Assembly (NCBI RefSeq): GCF_030125375.1 | Contig: NZ_JASJUU010000010.1 | Location: 47,830 to 111,829 of the forward strand | DNA length: 64,000 nucleotides | Source: Pseudoalteromonas umbrosa | Lineage (GTDB): Bacteria; Pseudomonadota; Gammaproteobacteria; Enterobacterales; Alteromonadaceae | Direction: 5' to 3' | Part shown: piece by piece, positions 8,674 through 16,478 of the stretch | How the letters are laid out: the number at the start of each line of letters is the position of its first letter | Numbering within the stretch: the stretch's first letter is position 1 | The notes under the pieces: model-generated | The model's database searches: none | What the model saw: only the letters and a program-made list of their open reading frames with translations | Told to the model about the DNA's origin: nothing | Translations under genes and position numbers: made by a program

Positions 8674-9090
8674 ATGGCAATGACAGTACACCTTGATGTA
8701 GTAAGCGCAGAGCAGAATTTATTCTCTGGTGCTGTGGCTACAATTCAAGTGACAGGTAGTGAAGGTGAACTTGGTATTCACCCTGGCCACGCGCCACTCC
8801 TGACTGGCCTAAAGCCTGGTATGGTACGTTTGGTTAAAGAAGATGGTGCTGAAGAGTTCATCTACGTTGCAGGCGGTACGCTTGAAGTTCAACCTAAGAC
8901 AGTAACTGTTCTAGCGGACGTTGCTATTCGTGGTGAAGAACTTGACGAGCAGGCTGCTGAAGAAGCTAAACGTGAAGCTGAAGCACAGCTAGCTTCAGGT
9001 ACTGCAAGCGAGCTGGATTACCAGCGTGCCGCTATGCAGCTTGAAGAAGCACTTGCTCAGCTACGACTACTTCGCCAGCTGCGTAAATAA
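8674..9090 (+). CDS. atpC: ATP synthase F1 subunit epsilon (AtpC)
   Basis: A 138-residue subunit: N-terminal beta-sandwich (about 1-85, with GELGIHPGHAPLLTGLKPG) that binds gamma and the c-ring, and a C-terminal helical hairpin rich in Glu/Ala/Leu that can inhibit ATP hydrolysis. ATG 8674 is favoured by AGGAGG at 8663-8668. It is the last gene of the operon. Confidence 0.97.
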   Translation: MAMTVHLDVVSAEQNLFSGAVATIQVTGSEGELGIHPGHAPLLTGLKPGMVRLVKEDGAEEFIYVAGGTLEVQPKTVTVLADVAIRGEELDEQAAEEAKREAEAQLASGTASELDYQRAAMQLEEALAQLRLLRQLRK

Positions 9091-9110
9091 GCAGCCACCT
9101 ATCTGGTTTG

Positions 9111-9144
9111 AAACCCACATGTTGAAAAGCATGTGGGTTTTTTT
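9111..9144 (+). terminator. Intrinsic terminator of the atp operon
   Basis: AAACCCACATG (9111-9121) pairs perfectly with CATGTGGGTTT (9130-9140) around an eight-base loop, and the T-run continues to 9144. Confidence 0.92.
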
Positions 9145-9386
9145 ATGCCTGTGATTTTGTGAGCTTTATTTGTATTACATTAGTTATGTTTTGCGATTAG
9201 TGGAATGAAGCTGACTAAGTTTTGCTAAGGTGATGTATATAAATTGAATAAAAATCAAGCTGTAACTCCTTACTTTATAACGCTATCCTCTCATACTAGT
9301 TACATCAGGTTATATATTAGCTTGAGTAAAATAAAGCTTTGAGTAAAATGGGAATTCGTTAGCAGCCTACGCGTTTAATACTCACC
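9145..9386. other. AT-rich gap with a direct repeat ahead of the CadC-like gene
   Basis: No gene is visible. TTGAGTAAAAT occurs at 9322-9332 and again at 9339-9349 (17 bases start to start), each preceded by AGC or AGCT. Such a pair is a plausible binding site for the winged-helix regulator encoded just downstream, but this is not established. Confidence 0.4.
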
Positions 9387-11558
9387 ATGAATGAAGTAAA
9401 ATTTTCTAGGCAAGTAAAGGAAGTCAGATTTGGTCATTGGGTGCTTGATCCAAAGCGTCAATGCATTTGTGATGGTGACACTACTCGTGAACTGGAGCCG
9501 CTTTTATTTCGTTTACTTTGCTATTTGATAATTAATAATGAGCAAATAATTACTCGGCAAGACTTGGTAGACGATGTATGGAGCCAGAATTACGTTGATG
9601 ATAATGCAATTAACCGCGCCATGTCGGAGTTGCGAAAGATTTTAAAATCTGAAAAGCAACGCGGTATCGTAGTGAAAACACATTATCGCAAAGGGTATAG
9701 TTTTTTCCTTGAACCTGAAATTATATACTATCCAGATAAGCTTTCTCCAAGTCATACAGAACCAAATCCAAGTAGTGCGACTTCAACAACATCTCAAGTC
9801 TCTAAAAGTGAATCAACAGGTAATGCTGAAAAGGCACCTAATCGTTTTACATGGCTATTTAAAGGGGCTGCATTATGTTGCGTTATCGGTTTAACAGTAG
9901 CTGTAGGTGTTAAGTTTAGTATTGATGAACAGGTTGAAATAAAGCCTGGTATTATCACTCAAGAGCAGCCAATCAAGGAGCATGTGCTATCTTGGGTGCA
10001 AGGTAGATATACCTTACTTAATTTATCCCCAAATGATGCCATGGTGGCTTATTCCTTTATCAAACGCGATACCGACTATTATTCTCTGGTCGTTAAAAAT
10101 TTAAAAAGTGGTCACGAGCGCAGGCTCGGTGAGCAGGGGGTAAACTATTACCCGGTTGGTTGGTCTGTGGATTCTAATACCATTTATTACCGAATTGTGG
10201 ATGGTGATAAATGTCAGGTGTGGCAATTAAACGCAGACTTTAGCTCGGGTAGCGAGTATTTATTTGACTGCAAAATAAGCAGTATGACAGGTGGTGAAGT
10301 AAACCAAGGTCGACTTGTTTATGCTAAAAGTGGTTATCGTAATAGAGATGAATTATCTGCTTTAACCAACAGGGATTTGGTAACTGGTGATGAGTTTCAG
10401 ATTACCTCTCCGAATTTGAACTCCTATGGAGATCGTTTTTTAACTTATATACCAGAAAAAGAAATAATATTGTTTGAGCGTCGTCAGTACGATACGAATG
10501 AGTTGTATATGACAGACCCTGATGGTGGTAATCAAATTAAGATTTATGATTCTCCATCGCGTATTTGGGGGCTTAATTATGATGATAAGACTGAGCAACT
10601 AGTATGGTTTAATAATGCAGAGAATATTGTTTATGGTTTTTCGCTGAGAGAAATGCGCTTGGTGAAAGCACAAAAGCTATTAACTGATCAGTTCTATGCA
10701 AATTATGAAATACTCAACAGTCACGACCTATTAATGACTAGTTACCCTTTTGTTTTAGACATTTATAGTCTAGATAAGCAAGGTAAAGAGCTGGCGCCGC
10801 TCATCAATAGTAAACGTGAAGACACAAGAGCGATAGAAGTGCCCAATGGTTTCTTATTCTTAACACGTCTAGGACATTTATATCAAATTCATCAAATGAG
10901 TCATGATGGTCAAGTTACGCCTTTGGGATTACCTAATGCTAAGTACAAGGCGCTTCGCTATAACCAAGCAACGAATGAGTTATTGATCCAATTTGCTCGA
11001 AAAATTGAAGTGTATAATTTGAGTGATTTATCTCTTTCGATGTCTAAACCAGTTGAAGGTACCTTGGTCTCGGTTGAGTATTTAAGTGATAATGAAATAA
11101 GTTATACAGTTATTGATGATCAGAAGATGAATAGCCGTGCGTATGTTTGGTCTAACGTGGATGGGCATGTTAGAGAGCTTCCTATCCAAAGCACCTTATG
11201 GTTGGATAGACTAGATGAAGACACATTAATTACACTCTCTTCTAATGACATTATTTCTGCTTTTGACTTACGCAGTGGCGAAGTGATTCATCGTGTAGAG
11301 TTACCTCCTGCAAAATATAAGCATTCGGTTGCTATTTTGGATGGCAATATTTATCACTCGAATGGCGAGCGTATATCTAAAATTGATTTCTCATCAGATG
11401 TAACCATTGAAACTATATATACAGTCAATAATCCTAAGTTGTTCATTGAACAAATACGGGCTTCTGAATCAGGCCGACTGCTCACAGATATTATAGAGAC
11501 TGTAGAAAATCAGCTGTTAAAAGTATCGATGATAAACACAGGTAATAACCTTAATTAG
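9387..11558 (+). CDS. CadC/ToxR-type membrane transcriptional regulator with beta-propeller-like periplasmic domain
   Basis: A 723-residue one-component regulator. Residues about 10-113 form an OmpR/CadC-type winged helix (FGHWVLDPKRQCI, LEPLLFRLLCYL, NAINRAMSELRKIL, VVKTHYRKGYSF). A Ser/Thr-rich linker (about 120-150) leads to one membrane helix (about 155-175, LFKGAALCCVIGLTVAVGV). The remaining ~540 residues are periplasmic and repeat short strands of the TolB/WD type (SPNDAMVAYSF, GWSVDSNTIYY), suggesting a propeller sensor. The ATG at 9387 lacks a clear ribosome site. Located between atpC and the peptide genes, it may sense an envelope signal for them; that link is inferred. Confidence 0.85.
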   Translation: MNEVKFSRQVKEVRFGHWVLDPKRQCICDGDTTRELEPLLFRLLCYLIINNEQIITRQDLVDDVWSQNYVDDNAINRAMSELRKILKSEKQRGIVVKTHYRKGYSFFLEPEIIYYPDKLSPSHTEPNPSSATSTTSQVSKSESTGNAEKAPNRFTWLFKGAALCCVIGLTVAVGVKFSIDEQVEIKPGIITQEQPIKEHVLSWVQGRYTLLNLSPNDAMVAYSFIKRDTDYYSLVVKNLKSGHERRLGEQGVNYYPVGWSVDSNTIYYRIVDGDKCQVWQLNADFSSGSEYLFDCKISSMTGGEVNQGRLVYAKSGYRNRDELSALTNRDLVTGDEFQITSPNLNSYGDRFLTYIPEKEIILFERRQYDTNELYMTDPDGGNQIKIYDSPSRIWGLNYDDKTEQLVWFNNAENIVYGFSLREMRLVKAQKLLTDQFYANYEILNSHDLLMTSYPFVLDIYSLDKQGKELAPLINSKREDTRAIEVPNGFLFLTRLGHLYQIHQMSHDGQVTPLGLPNAKYKALRYNQATNELLIQFARKIEVYNLSDLSLSMSKPVEGTLVSVEYLSDNEISYTVIDDQKMNSRAYVWSNVDGHVRELPIQSTLWLDRLDEDTLITLSSNDIISAFDLRSGEVIHRVELPPAKYKHSVAILDGNIYHSNGERISKIDFSSDVTIETIYTVNNPKLFIEQIRASESGRLLTDIIETVENQLLKVSMINTGNNLN

Positions 11559-11597
11559 GCTGGGAGCTTCCCTTTGTGTAGGTGGCTCTTTAGGATG

Positions 11598-11635
11598 AAA
11601 ACGCTCGATATATCTTATCGGGCGTTTTGCCTTTT
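11598..11635 (+). terminator. Intrinsic terminator after the CadC-like gene
   Basis: AAAACGCTCGATA (11598-11610) pairs with TATCGGGCGTTTT (11616-11628) through a five-base loop with one G-U pair, followed by GCCTTTT. Confidence 0.75.
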
Positions 11636-12461
11636 AGGGAGGTGATTGGCTTACTAAAGGGGACTTCACTATGTTTCAGGCTAGGGGGCTGATTATATTT
11701 CGTTTCATATCGTCGCTTACTGATAACGAGCACTTACCATCCTCTGGATATTTTATGAAGCACTTCTTGGGCACTATATACTTTTAAATTACTTACCAAG
11801 GTAGTGATTACCTTTACTCGTAGAGAGGGACTATAAAAGTCTAGCTCTGAGATGTGTTATACGTAGATGGGGCTGGCACTTCGATAAAGTCTATTTAGAC
11901 TATAAGTGCGGCTGGTGATATGTTTATTTTATACATGTGCATACTAACTACTACTCTAGATCAGGTTTTGTGCACGGTACTATGTTGCGTCACATGTTGT
12001 GATAATAAAAGTAGCTCACTTACTAAGTACACTTTAATAACGGAAATAACCCGAGCTATTTTTTAATATCTGTAGCTTTAAGATTTGATGTGGCATTCTT
12101 TGGTTCAGACAAAACATACGATATTTCACGTTGGTTATGTAGGGCCAATCTATTAGGGGCTGGCTGCAAAGCGCCAATAAAGACTGTTAATTTTCCTAAC
12201 TAGCTTAACGACCTTGGGGTCGTATTTCACTCTTTTTTCAATTTTCAGCAGGTAACGTGTCAGTCCTATTTAGGAGTGAGTATGACTTTTTTATTGGGTG
12301 CAGCGTTATTGTAAAGCTACTTTTATCATAAGATCTCCTTGTAATAACTCCGAATTACCACTTACTTTTTGTTAACAGTAGGCTCTCACTAAGTCATATT
12401 TTTTATTTGTTTAATAATCAGTAGCTTAATAAATATTACGAGAGATTTCATAAGGTTTGAT
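11636..12461. other. Non-coding stretch before peptide precursor 1
   Basis: About 0.8 kb with no credible gene in six frames. It contains an imperfect hairpin (11876-11909, GCACTT...AAGTGC enclosing AGTCTA/TAGACT). From about 12395 it becomes similar to the region in front of the second precursor. The low coding density and AT-rich composition contrast with the neighbouring operons. Confidence 0.6.
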
Positions 12462-12533
12462 ATGTACCATTTTTATTACGGCTACGTTAATGTAGAAATC
12501 AGTGAAGCACACGAAGATGTGCAAAATAATTAA
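12462..12533 (+). CDS. Possible 23-residue leader ORF in front of precursor 1
   Basis: ATG 12462 has AAGG six bases upstream and opens a 23-codon frame starting MYHFYYGYVNVEIS and ending EDVQNN. The same position in the second block has a 25-codon frame (14242-14319) sharing NVEI(S/T)EA and DVQ. Most differences between the copies change amino acids, so selection on the peptide is not shown. It could be a translated leader, a small gene of the peptide operon, or chance. Confidence 0.35.
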   Translation: MYHFYYGYVNVEISEAHEDVQNN

Positions 12534-12560
12534 CTACAAAAATCATCAAGGACTCAAGTA

Positions 12561-12749
12561 ATGGTACTTTCTCTAAAAACAAAAAAACTTAAAACACTTT
12601 CTCAAAATGAAAAATTAGGTACAAAGCAAACAAAGCTAATTGGAGGAGGTTATTTAACGATTGATGCAGGTCAGTATGTAGATTGCGCAGCAAACGATAG
12701 AGGGCCTAATACGGATACTGTAACACAAAGTAAAAACGCCTCACTTTGA
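12561..12749 (+). CDS. Class I lanthipeptide-like precursor peptide 1
   Basis: A 62-residue RiPP precursor. The leader (1-30) is Lys/Leu-rich and begins MVLSLKTKKLKTLSQNEKLG, ending in LIGGG. Counting back from the third Gly puts Leu at -12 and Ile at -4, the usual C39 leader spacing. The core (31-62) begins YLTIDAGQYVDC and has one Cys, several Thr/Ser and one PNTDTVTQ motif, so at most one (methyl)lanthionine ring could form. AAGGA at 12548-12552 sets the ATG. The matching lanB, lanC and C39 transporter genes lie at 20355-27060. No similarity to a known lantibiotic core was recognised. Confidence 0.85.
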   Translation: MVLSLKTKKLKTLSQNEKLGTKQTKLIGGGYLTIDAGQYVDCAANDRGPNTDTVTQSKNASL

Positions 12750-12867
12750 TAGATTGGTATCTTGATACTTAATTTCTAGTTTTGAACATCAAGCTGTTAA
12801 AAATTCATAAAGCCTCATGTGGCTTTAAGCAAATAGAAGTCGTAACAAAATCAGCATTGCGCCAAAT

Positions 12868-12932
12868 GCATCTAAATAGCATATGAATAGGTCATTTTTA
12901 GTGAGTCACTTATTCATATGCTTTATAGGTGC
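12868..12932 (+). other. Long conserved hairpin between precursor 1 and its accessory gene
   Basis: About 27 bases on each side form an imperfect stem with GCATATGAATA / TATTCATATGC at its centre; the outer ends are GCATCTAAATA and TTTATAGGTGC. The second block has the same hairpin at 14653-14717, with changes that leave the stem intact. It lies ~120 bases after the precursor stop, where an attenuator or mRNA end could raise precursor over accessory expression. No U-run follows. Confidence 0.7.
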
Positions 12933-12991
12933 CTATCTTATACTCCAAATGTGATATTTCACCAAAAGCAGGATATTTTTTAAGGATTGAT

Positions 12992-13525
12992 ATGAAAAGT
13001 TTACTGGCTTTTTCTCTAATCTTACCGACTTATGATGCACCTATGGTTGGGCAATTATACTTACAGGCGCCAGCAGTAGAGTATTATTTTACTCGTGAGA
13101 CCGGGTTTGCTACGCGAGCAAAAAAACTAGAGGTAGGTAAGCTCGTTGAGAAAGGTGAGGAGTTAGCGAGGTTTAAACCGGATACAGAGGGCGGCGAAAG
13201 CAAAGTATATATATCTAACATGAAGGGGTATATTGAGTTTATCAAGGACACTCAGTCTTTGTTGGAGTCAGGTGAGTTGGTTGCTAAAATTTCTTCAGAT
13301 CATGCATTTGGCAATTATTACTTCGATACGAATTATGACTTAAGTAATATCACTCAAAATGTGTGGTTATGCACGGATAAGAAGCCTGTTAAATTGAATG
13401 TCGATGGCATATTAAAAAATAGTTTGTTGATATCTGTAGAATTGGTAGAAATTAGATACAATGAATTAGTTGAGTTGTCTTCTGGGCAAGTATTGTTATA
13501 TGCCAACTTAAGTGATTGTGGGTAA
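12992..13525 (+). CDS. Small lipoyl/biotinyl-like protein of the RiPP cluster, function unknown
   Basis: ATG 12992 with AAGGA just upstream gives a 177-residue protein; a longer frame from 12929 would start inside the hairpin and has no ribosome site. The N terminus is hydrophobic (KSLLAFSLILPTYDAPMVG). The middle (about 35-100) resembles a lipoyl/biotinyl-type beta-hammerhead as in HlyD-family adaptors: FATRAKKLEVGKLVEKGEELARF, then a repeat strand GYIEFIKDTQSLLESGELVAKI. There is no typical MKM lipoyl motif, no coiled coil and no clear membrane helix beyond the N terminus. It might be a truncated adaptor or immunity-type partner of the adjacent precursor. A decayed paralog follows precursor 2. 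Confidence 0.65.
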   Translation: MKSLLAFSLILPTYDAPMVGQLYLQAPAVEYYFTRETGFATRAKKLEVGKLVEKGEELARFKPDTEGGESKVYISNMKGYIEFIKDTQSLLESGELVAKISSDHAFGNYYFDTNYDLSNITQNVWLCTDKKPVKLNVDGILKNSLLISVELVEIRYNELVELSSGQVLLYANLSDCG

Positions 13526-14174
13526 TTGATCCATATTGAATTCATTTCTTTTTCCAATTCATTTATTCATCGTCAATATCCTGTGCTAACTATAGACTTT
13601 TTAAGTTGGCGAAAAACTTTCTTAATACCTCTCAGATGTTTAAGTATCTTAAGTGTACGCCCAACGTTTTTTGTTCACCTATTTATCTAAAGCCTCAACT
13701 AACGCATTAACAATATTCAAAAATATGTCAGTCAGGTCTAAAGATCATTGATGCTGTACTTTGATCTAAATTCGCAGATTATTGATATCTAAATAAACCT
13801 AGGCTGTCATAGCTTTTTATTCAGGTTTGGCACTCTTAGATCCAAAGATACTCTCTTTACCTAGCACATAGGGGTTTTATAGCACTGTCGAATATGCATT
13901 CTGATAAGGTGCTCTAAGTAGTGTTATGTAGATCACACATAGATTCTATTGATAGTCGGTAATTAAAAGGCGAGTAGGTAACTACTTATGTTCTTATTGA
14001 TGCATTTTTTATTTTGTTAACCAAGTTCAACTTGGAAAATTATTGGCCTATTTAGAGGTGTCCCTGACTTTTACTGAGTTTTGTACCTTGTATATTTCCT
14101 TTTTTCAGAACTGCGCGTTGGTTTAAATTCCGATTTTCCACCCGTTTCATGGTGACTGTATTTCCTTACCGAAT
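13526..14174. other. Non-coding spacer between the two duplicated blocks
   Basis: About 0.65 kb, AT-rich, no credible frame on either strand. The last ~130 bases may correspond to 12265-12394 in front of block 1. Nothing else supported. Confidence 0.6.
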
Positions 14175-14241
14175 TGTGTTTTTTATTTGTATATTAATCA
14201 GTAGTTTATAGAAATGTTCGAGAGATTTAATAAGGTTTGAT

Positions 14242-14319
14242 ATGTACCAATGTCACTGCAGGTACGCTAATGTAGAAATCACTGAAGCATACAAAGATGT
14301 GCAAAAAAAACTAATATAA
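14242..14319 (+). CDS. Possible 25-residue leader ORF in front of precursor 2
   Basis: Counterpart of the frame at 12462: same AAGG ribosome site and ATG position, starting MYQCHCRYANVEIT and ending VQKKLI. Conserved NVEI(S/T)EA...DVQ suggests either a real small gene or conservation of the DNA around it. Confidence 0.35.
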   Translation: MYQCHCRYANVEITEAYKDVQKKLI

Positions 14320-14340
14320 AAACCATCAAGGAACTAAAGC

Positions 14341-14547
14341 ATGTTACTTTCTCTAAAAACAAAAACACTTAAAATTCTTTCTCAAAATGCAAAACTTGGC
14401 GCACAGCAAACAAAGCAAATAGGTGGTGGAAATAAATACACAGGACCTAATACAGATACTGTGACACAATTCGCTGCACCCAATACAGATACAGTGACAC
14501 AATATGCTGCGCCTAATACTGATACTGTGACACGCATCAATAACTAA
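14341..14547 (+). CDS. Lanthipeptide-like precursor peptide 2, Cys-free repeat core
   Basis: A 68-residue precursor whose leader (1-30) is nearly the same as precursor 1 (LLSLKTKTLKILSQNAKLG ... QIGGG, again Leu at -12 and Ile at -4 before the last Gly). The core (31-68) has three tandem copies of PNTDTVT separated by QFAA and QYAA, and ends RINN. It contains no Cys and no Ser, so a LanB could dehydrate Thr but LanC could form no lanthionine within the peptide. AAGGA nine bases upstream supports the ATG. Repeat expansion from the single motif of precursor 1 is likely. Confidence 0.83.
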   Translation: MLLSLKTKTLKILSQNAKLGAQQTKQIGGGNKYTGPNTDTVTQFAAPNTDTVTQYAAPNTDTVTRINN

Positions 14548-14652
14548 TTTGCTTTTGCCTAGCAGTTAAAAAAGCAAGCTGTAATAAAATCAGAAACCCT
14601 CAAGCGGCTTTAAGCAAATAGAAGTCGTAACAACGTCGGCGCTACGCCAAGT

Positions 14653-14717
14653 GCATCTAAATAGCATATGAATAGATAATTTCTAGTGAGTTGTTTATTC
14701 ATATGCTTTATAGATGC
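14653..14717 (+). other. Long conserved hairpin after precursor 2
   Basis: Same structure as 12868-12932: GCATCTAAATAGCATATGAA at one end and its near-complement TTCATATGCTTTATAGATGC at the other. It is better preserved than the broken gene behind it, which fits a role for the hairpin with the precursor message itself. Confidence 0.7.
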
Positions 14718-14775
14718 CTATCTACTATTTCAAATGTAAAAGTTCATCAAAGTAAACCTCATTTTCAGTGGAGAT

Positions 14776-15239
14776 ATAAAAAGTTTATTGGCTTTTTTAT
14801 TATTTTGCCTACTTATAATGCATTTATGGTGAGGTATAGGTACCAACCGCAGAGCTTTATTTTGCTAGTGAGGCAGGATTTGCTATATGAGCAAAAAAGT
14901 TGAACAAGTTCGTTGGAGTACAAGAGAGGTCGGCGAAATTTAAACTGGATACTGGTAGTGGCATGCGCAGAGTGTCTATATCTAACATGAAAAGTATATT
15001 GAGTTTGTCGGTGCTCAGCCCGATCTGAAATAAGCCGGGCTAGTGGTTATGACTCGTTCTAATTATAACTTAAGTACTACCTCTCAAGGTGTGTGGTTAT
15101 ACACGGATAAGCAGTCAATTATATTTAACCTTGATAGCGCAGAAAAAGCTGTCTCACAGTTCTTATTGAACAAGCATAAATCAGTGGATTGCCTTCTGGG
15201 TAAGTGCTGCTACATATTAATTTAAGTGATTATGGCTAA
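14776..15239 (+). pseudogene. Decayed paralog of the lipoyl-like accessory gene
   Basis: Aligns along its length with 12992-13525. The start codon is ATA (14776-14778) where copy 1 has ATG. Small indels and stops break the frame (for example GCTATATGAGC after the GFA/GFAT region, and GATCTGAAATAAGCC). Recognisable pieces remain: KKFIGFFIILPTYNA, VSISNMK-like, and NYNLSTTSQGVWLYTDKQ near 15060-15115, matching NYDLSNITQNVWLCTDKK in copy 1. Frames at 14691-14903 and 15043-15225 are fragments of it, not genes. Confidence 0.85.
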
Positions 15240-15794
15240 TTGAGGTTTTTTAGCACATCCATTTTGCATACGCTTTATCTTTCTTGTATCCCTTTTTAAC
15301 ATCAACTCCCCGTTCTAAATACAATTGAGAATAGCTGCTTTTAATGACTATATAGTTTGGGTTGGGGTTAGTGTGTCTGGCACAAGGTAGAGTTAACACT
15401 TCTGGTTAATGCGCTGCTTATATGTGAATTGTCGTTTCATACAAAGTTTACTTATGACTACTTTCTTATGAGTCAAACGACGGTATGTGTGGCACCGATT
15501 GGATTAAATCACTAAATCTACACATCACTACTTAGATATTACTTTATCGATTATTTTTTACTTGTTTTGCTCGTTATTATTTAAATGTGTGTATGGAGAA
15601 ATAATTCTTATTTGGTGTTTTATGTGCCCATTATCAAACAATACAAAGTTAATTTCAAAGCGAATATTGTGAGTTAAGTGATTGTTTTTAATTATTTTAT
15701 TTTTGTTTTTCGTGTTTTGACGGTGACGTTTTTCAAAGATAAATTAGTACCCATCGTAACAGAGGGTATCCAATACCTTGAATGTGAGGGAAAA
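15240..15794. other. Non-coding gap before the LuxR-type gene
   Basis: About 0.55 kb, AT-rich. An in-frame extension of the downstream gene back to 15678 exists but begins with a hydrophobic stretch and no ribosome site, so it is treated as upstream sequence. Nothing else supported. Confidence 0.5.
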
Positions 15795-16478
15795 ATGAAG
15801 CCAACCGAACAAGATAGCTATAATCCATTTAGCGATGTTCAGTCGATCAGAGCCGCAATTGATTTATTTGATTCAATCACTCAATCTGAACAGCTAGAAG
15901 ATGCACTAAAAACGATTGCAAAAGATGTTTGTTATGACTATTTAGCATTCATTGATTATTGCTCATTACCTAAAACAACAAATCAACTAAAGGTATATGG
16001 ACAGTATGAAGATGAGCTTTTAATGCATCTGGAAAATGAGAGCGTAACTTTACATGCGCAGTCAGGTATTCGAATTTGCTCTTTGGCTAAGCTGGCAGAT
16101 ACCGATAATTTAGGGACGCATTTGTTTGTACTACCGCTCAGAGGAATAAAAGGGATAGTAGGTGCTTTGGTCTTTAGCATGCCAAAGAATCTACCTGTGC
16201 AGGTCAGTGCGGAACTAATAGACTGGTATTGGACAATATTGTCCCCATATCTGTTGAATGCCGCCTTAAGGTGTAGAAAAGAAAAGCTGGGAATAACCAA
16301 ACGGGAACGGGATTGTATGTTCTGGGTTTCTCAAGGAAAAACATCTTGGGAGATAAGTCAAATATTAGGAATAAGTGAGCGCACGGTTAATTTTCACCTG
16401 ACAAATTGTATTGAAAAAACACAGAGCGCCAATCGCCAGCAAGCAATTGCTAGGTGCATAATTAATAACTTGATTTAA
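15795..16478 (+). CDS. LuxR-family transcriptional regulator
   Basis: A 227-residue protein from ATG 15795, which follows GAGGGA. The C-terminal ~60 residues are a LuxR/FixJ helix-turn-helix: ITKRERDCMFWVSQGKTSWE, then ISQILGISERTVNFHLTNC. The N-terminal ~160 residues have the size and pattern of the autoinducer-binding domain of quorum-sensing LuxR proteins (SEQLEDALKTIAKDVCYDYL...), but I cannot confirm all ligand-binding Trp/Tyr/Asp residues, and no luxI is visible. Its position beside the peptide genes makes it a candidate regulator of them. Confidence 0.85.
   Translation: MKPTEQDSYNPFSDVQSIRAAIDLFDSITQSEQLEDALKTIAKDVCYDYLAFIDYCSLPKTTNQLKVYGQYEDELLMHLENESVTLHAQSGIRICSLAKLADTDNLGTHLFVLPLRGIKGIVGALVFSMPKNLPVQVSAELIDWYWTILSPYLLNAALRCRKEKLGITKRERDCMFWVSQGKTSWEISQILGISERTVNFHLTNCIEKTQSANRQQAIARCIINNLI

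Larger units (their letters stand above)
12395..13525 (+). repeat. Duplicated block, copy 1 (leader ORF, precursor, hairpin, accessory gene)
   Basis: This ~1.1 kb block is repeated at 14175-15239 in the same order and orientation. Shared elements are a TTTTTTATTTGT tract, CGAGAGATTT(C/A)ATAAGGTTTGATATGTACCA, a precursor gene, GGCTTTAAGCAAATAGAAGTCGTAACAA, a long hairpin and a lipoyl-like gene. Weaker similarity may reach back to about 12265 / 14047. Copy 1 keeps every element intact. Confidence 0.85.
14175..15239 (+). repeat. Duplicated block, copy 2
   Basis: Second copy of the 12395-13525 block: leader ORF, precursor, hairpin and accessory gene in the same order. The precursor core has gained PNTDTVT repeats, and the accessory gene is broken. 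The divergence is large enough that the duplication is not recent. Confidence 0.85.

Noticed and set aside
12929..12991. Longer lipoyl-like gene from GTG 12929
   Set aside because: The start lies in the conserved hairpin and has no ribosome site, while ATG 12992 has AAGGA.
14691..15225. Two frames (14691-14903 and 15043-15225) as separate genes
   Set aside because: Both are fragments of the decayed copy of the 12992-13525 gene, as the side-by-side comparison shows.
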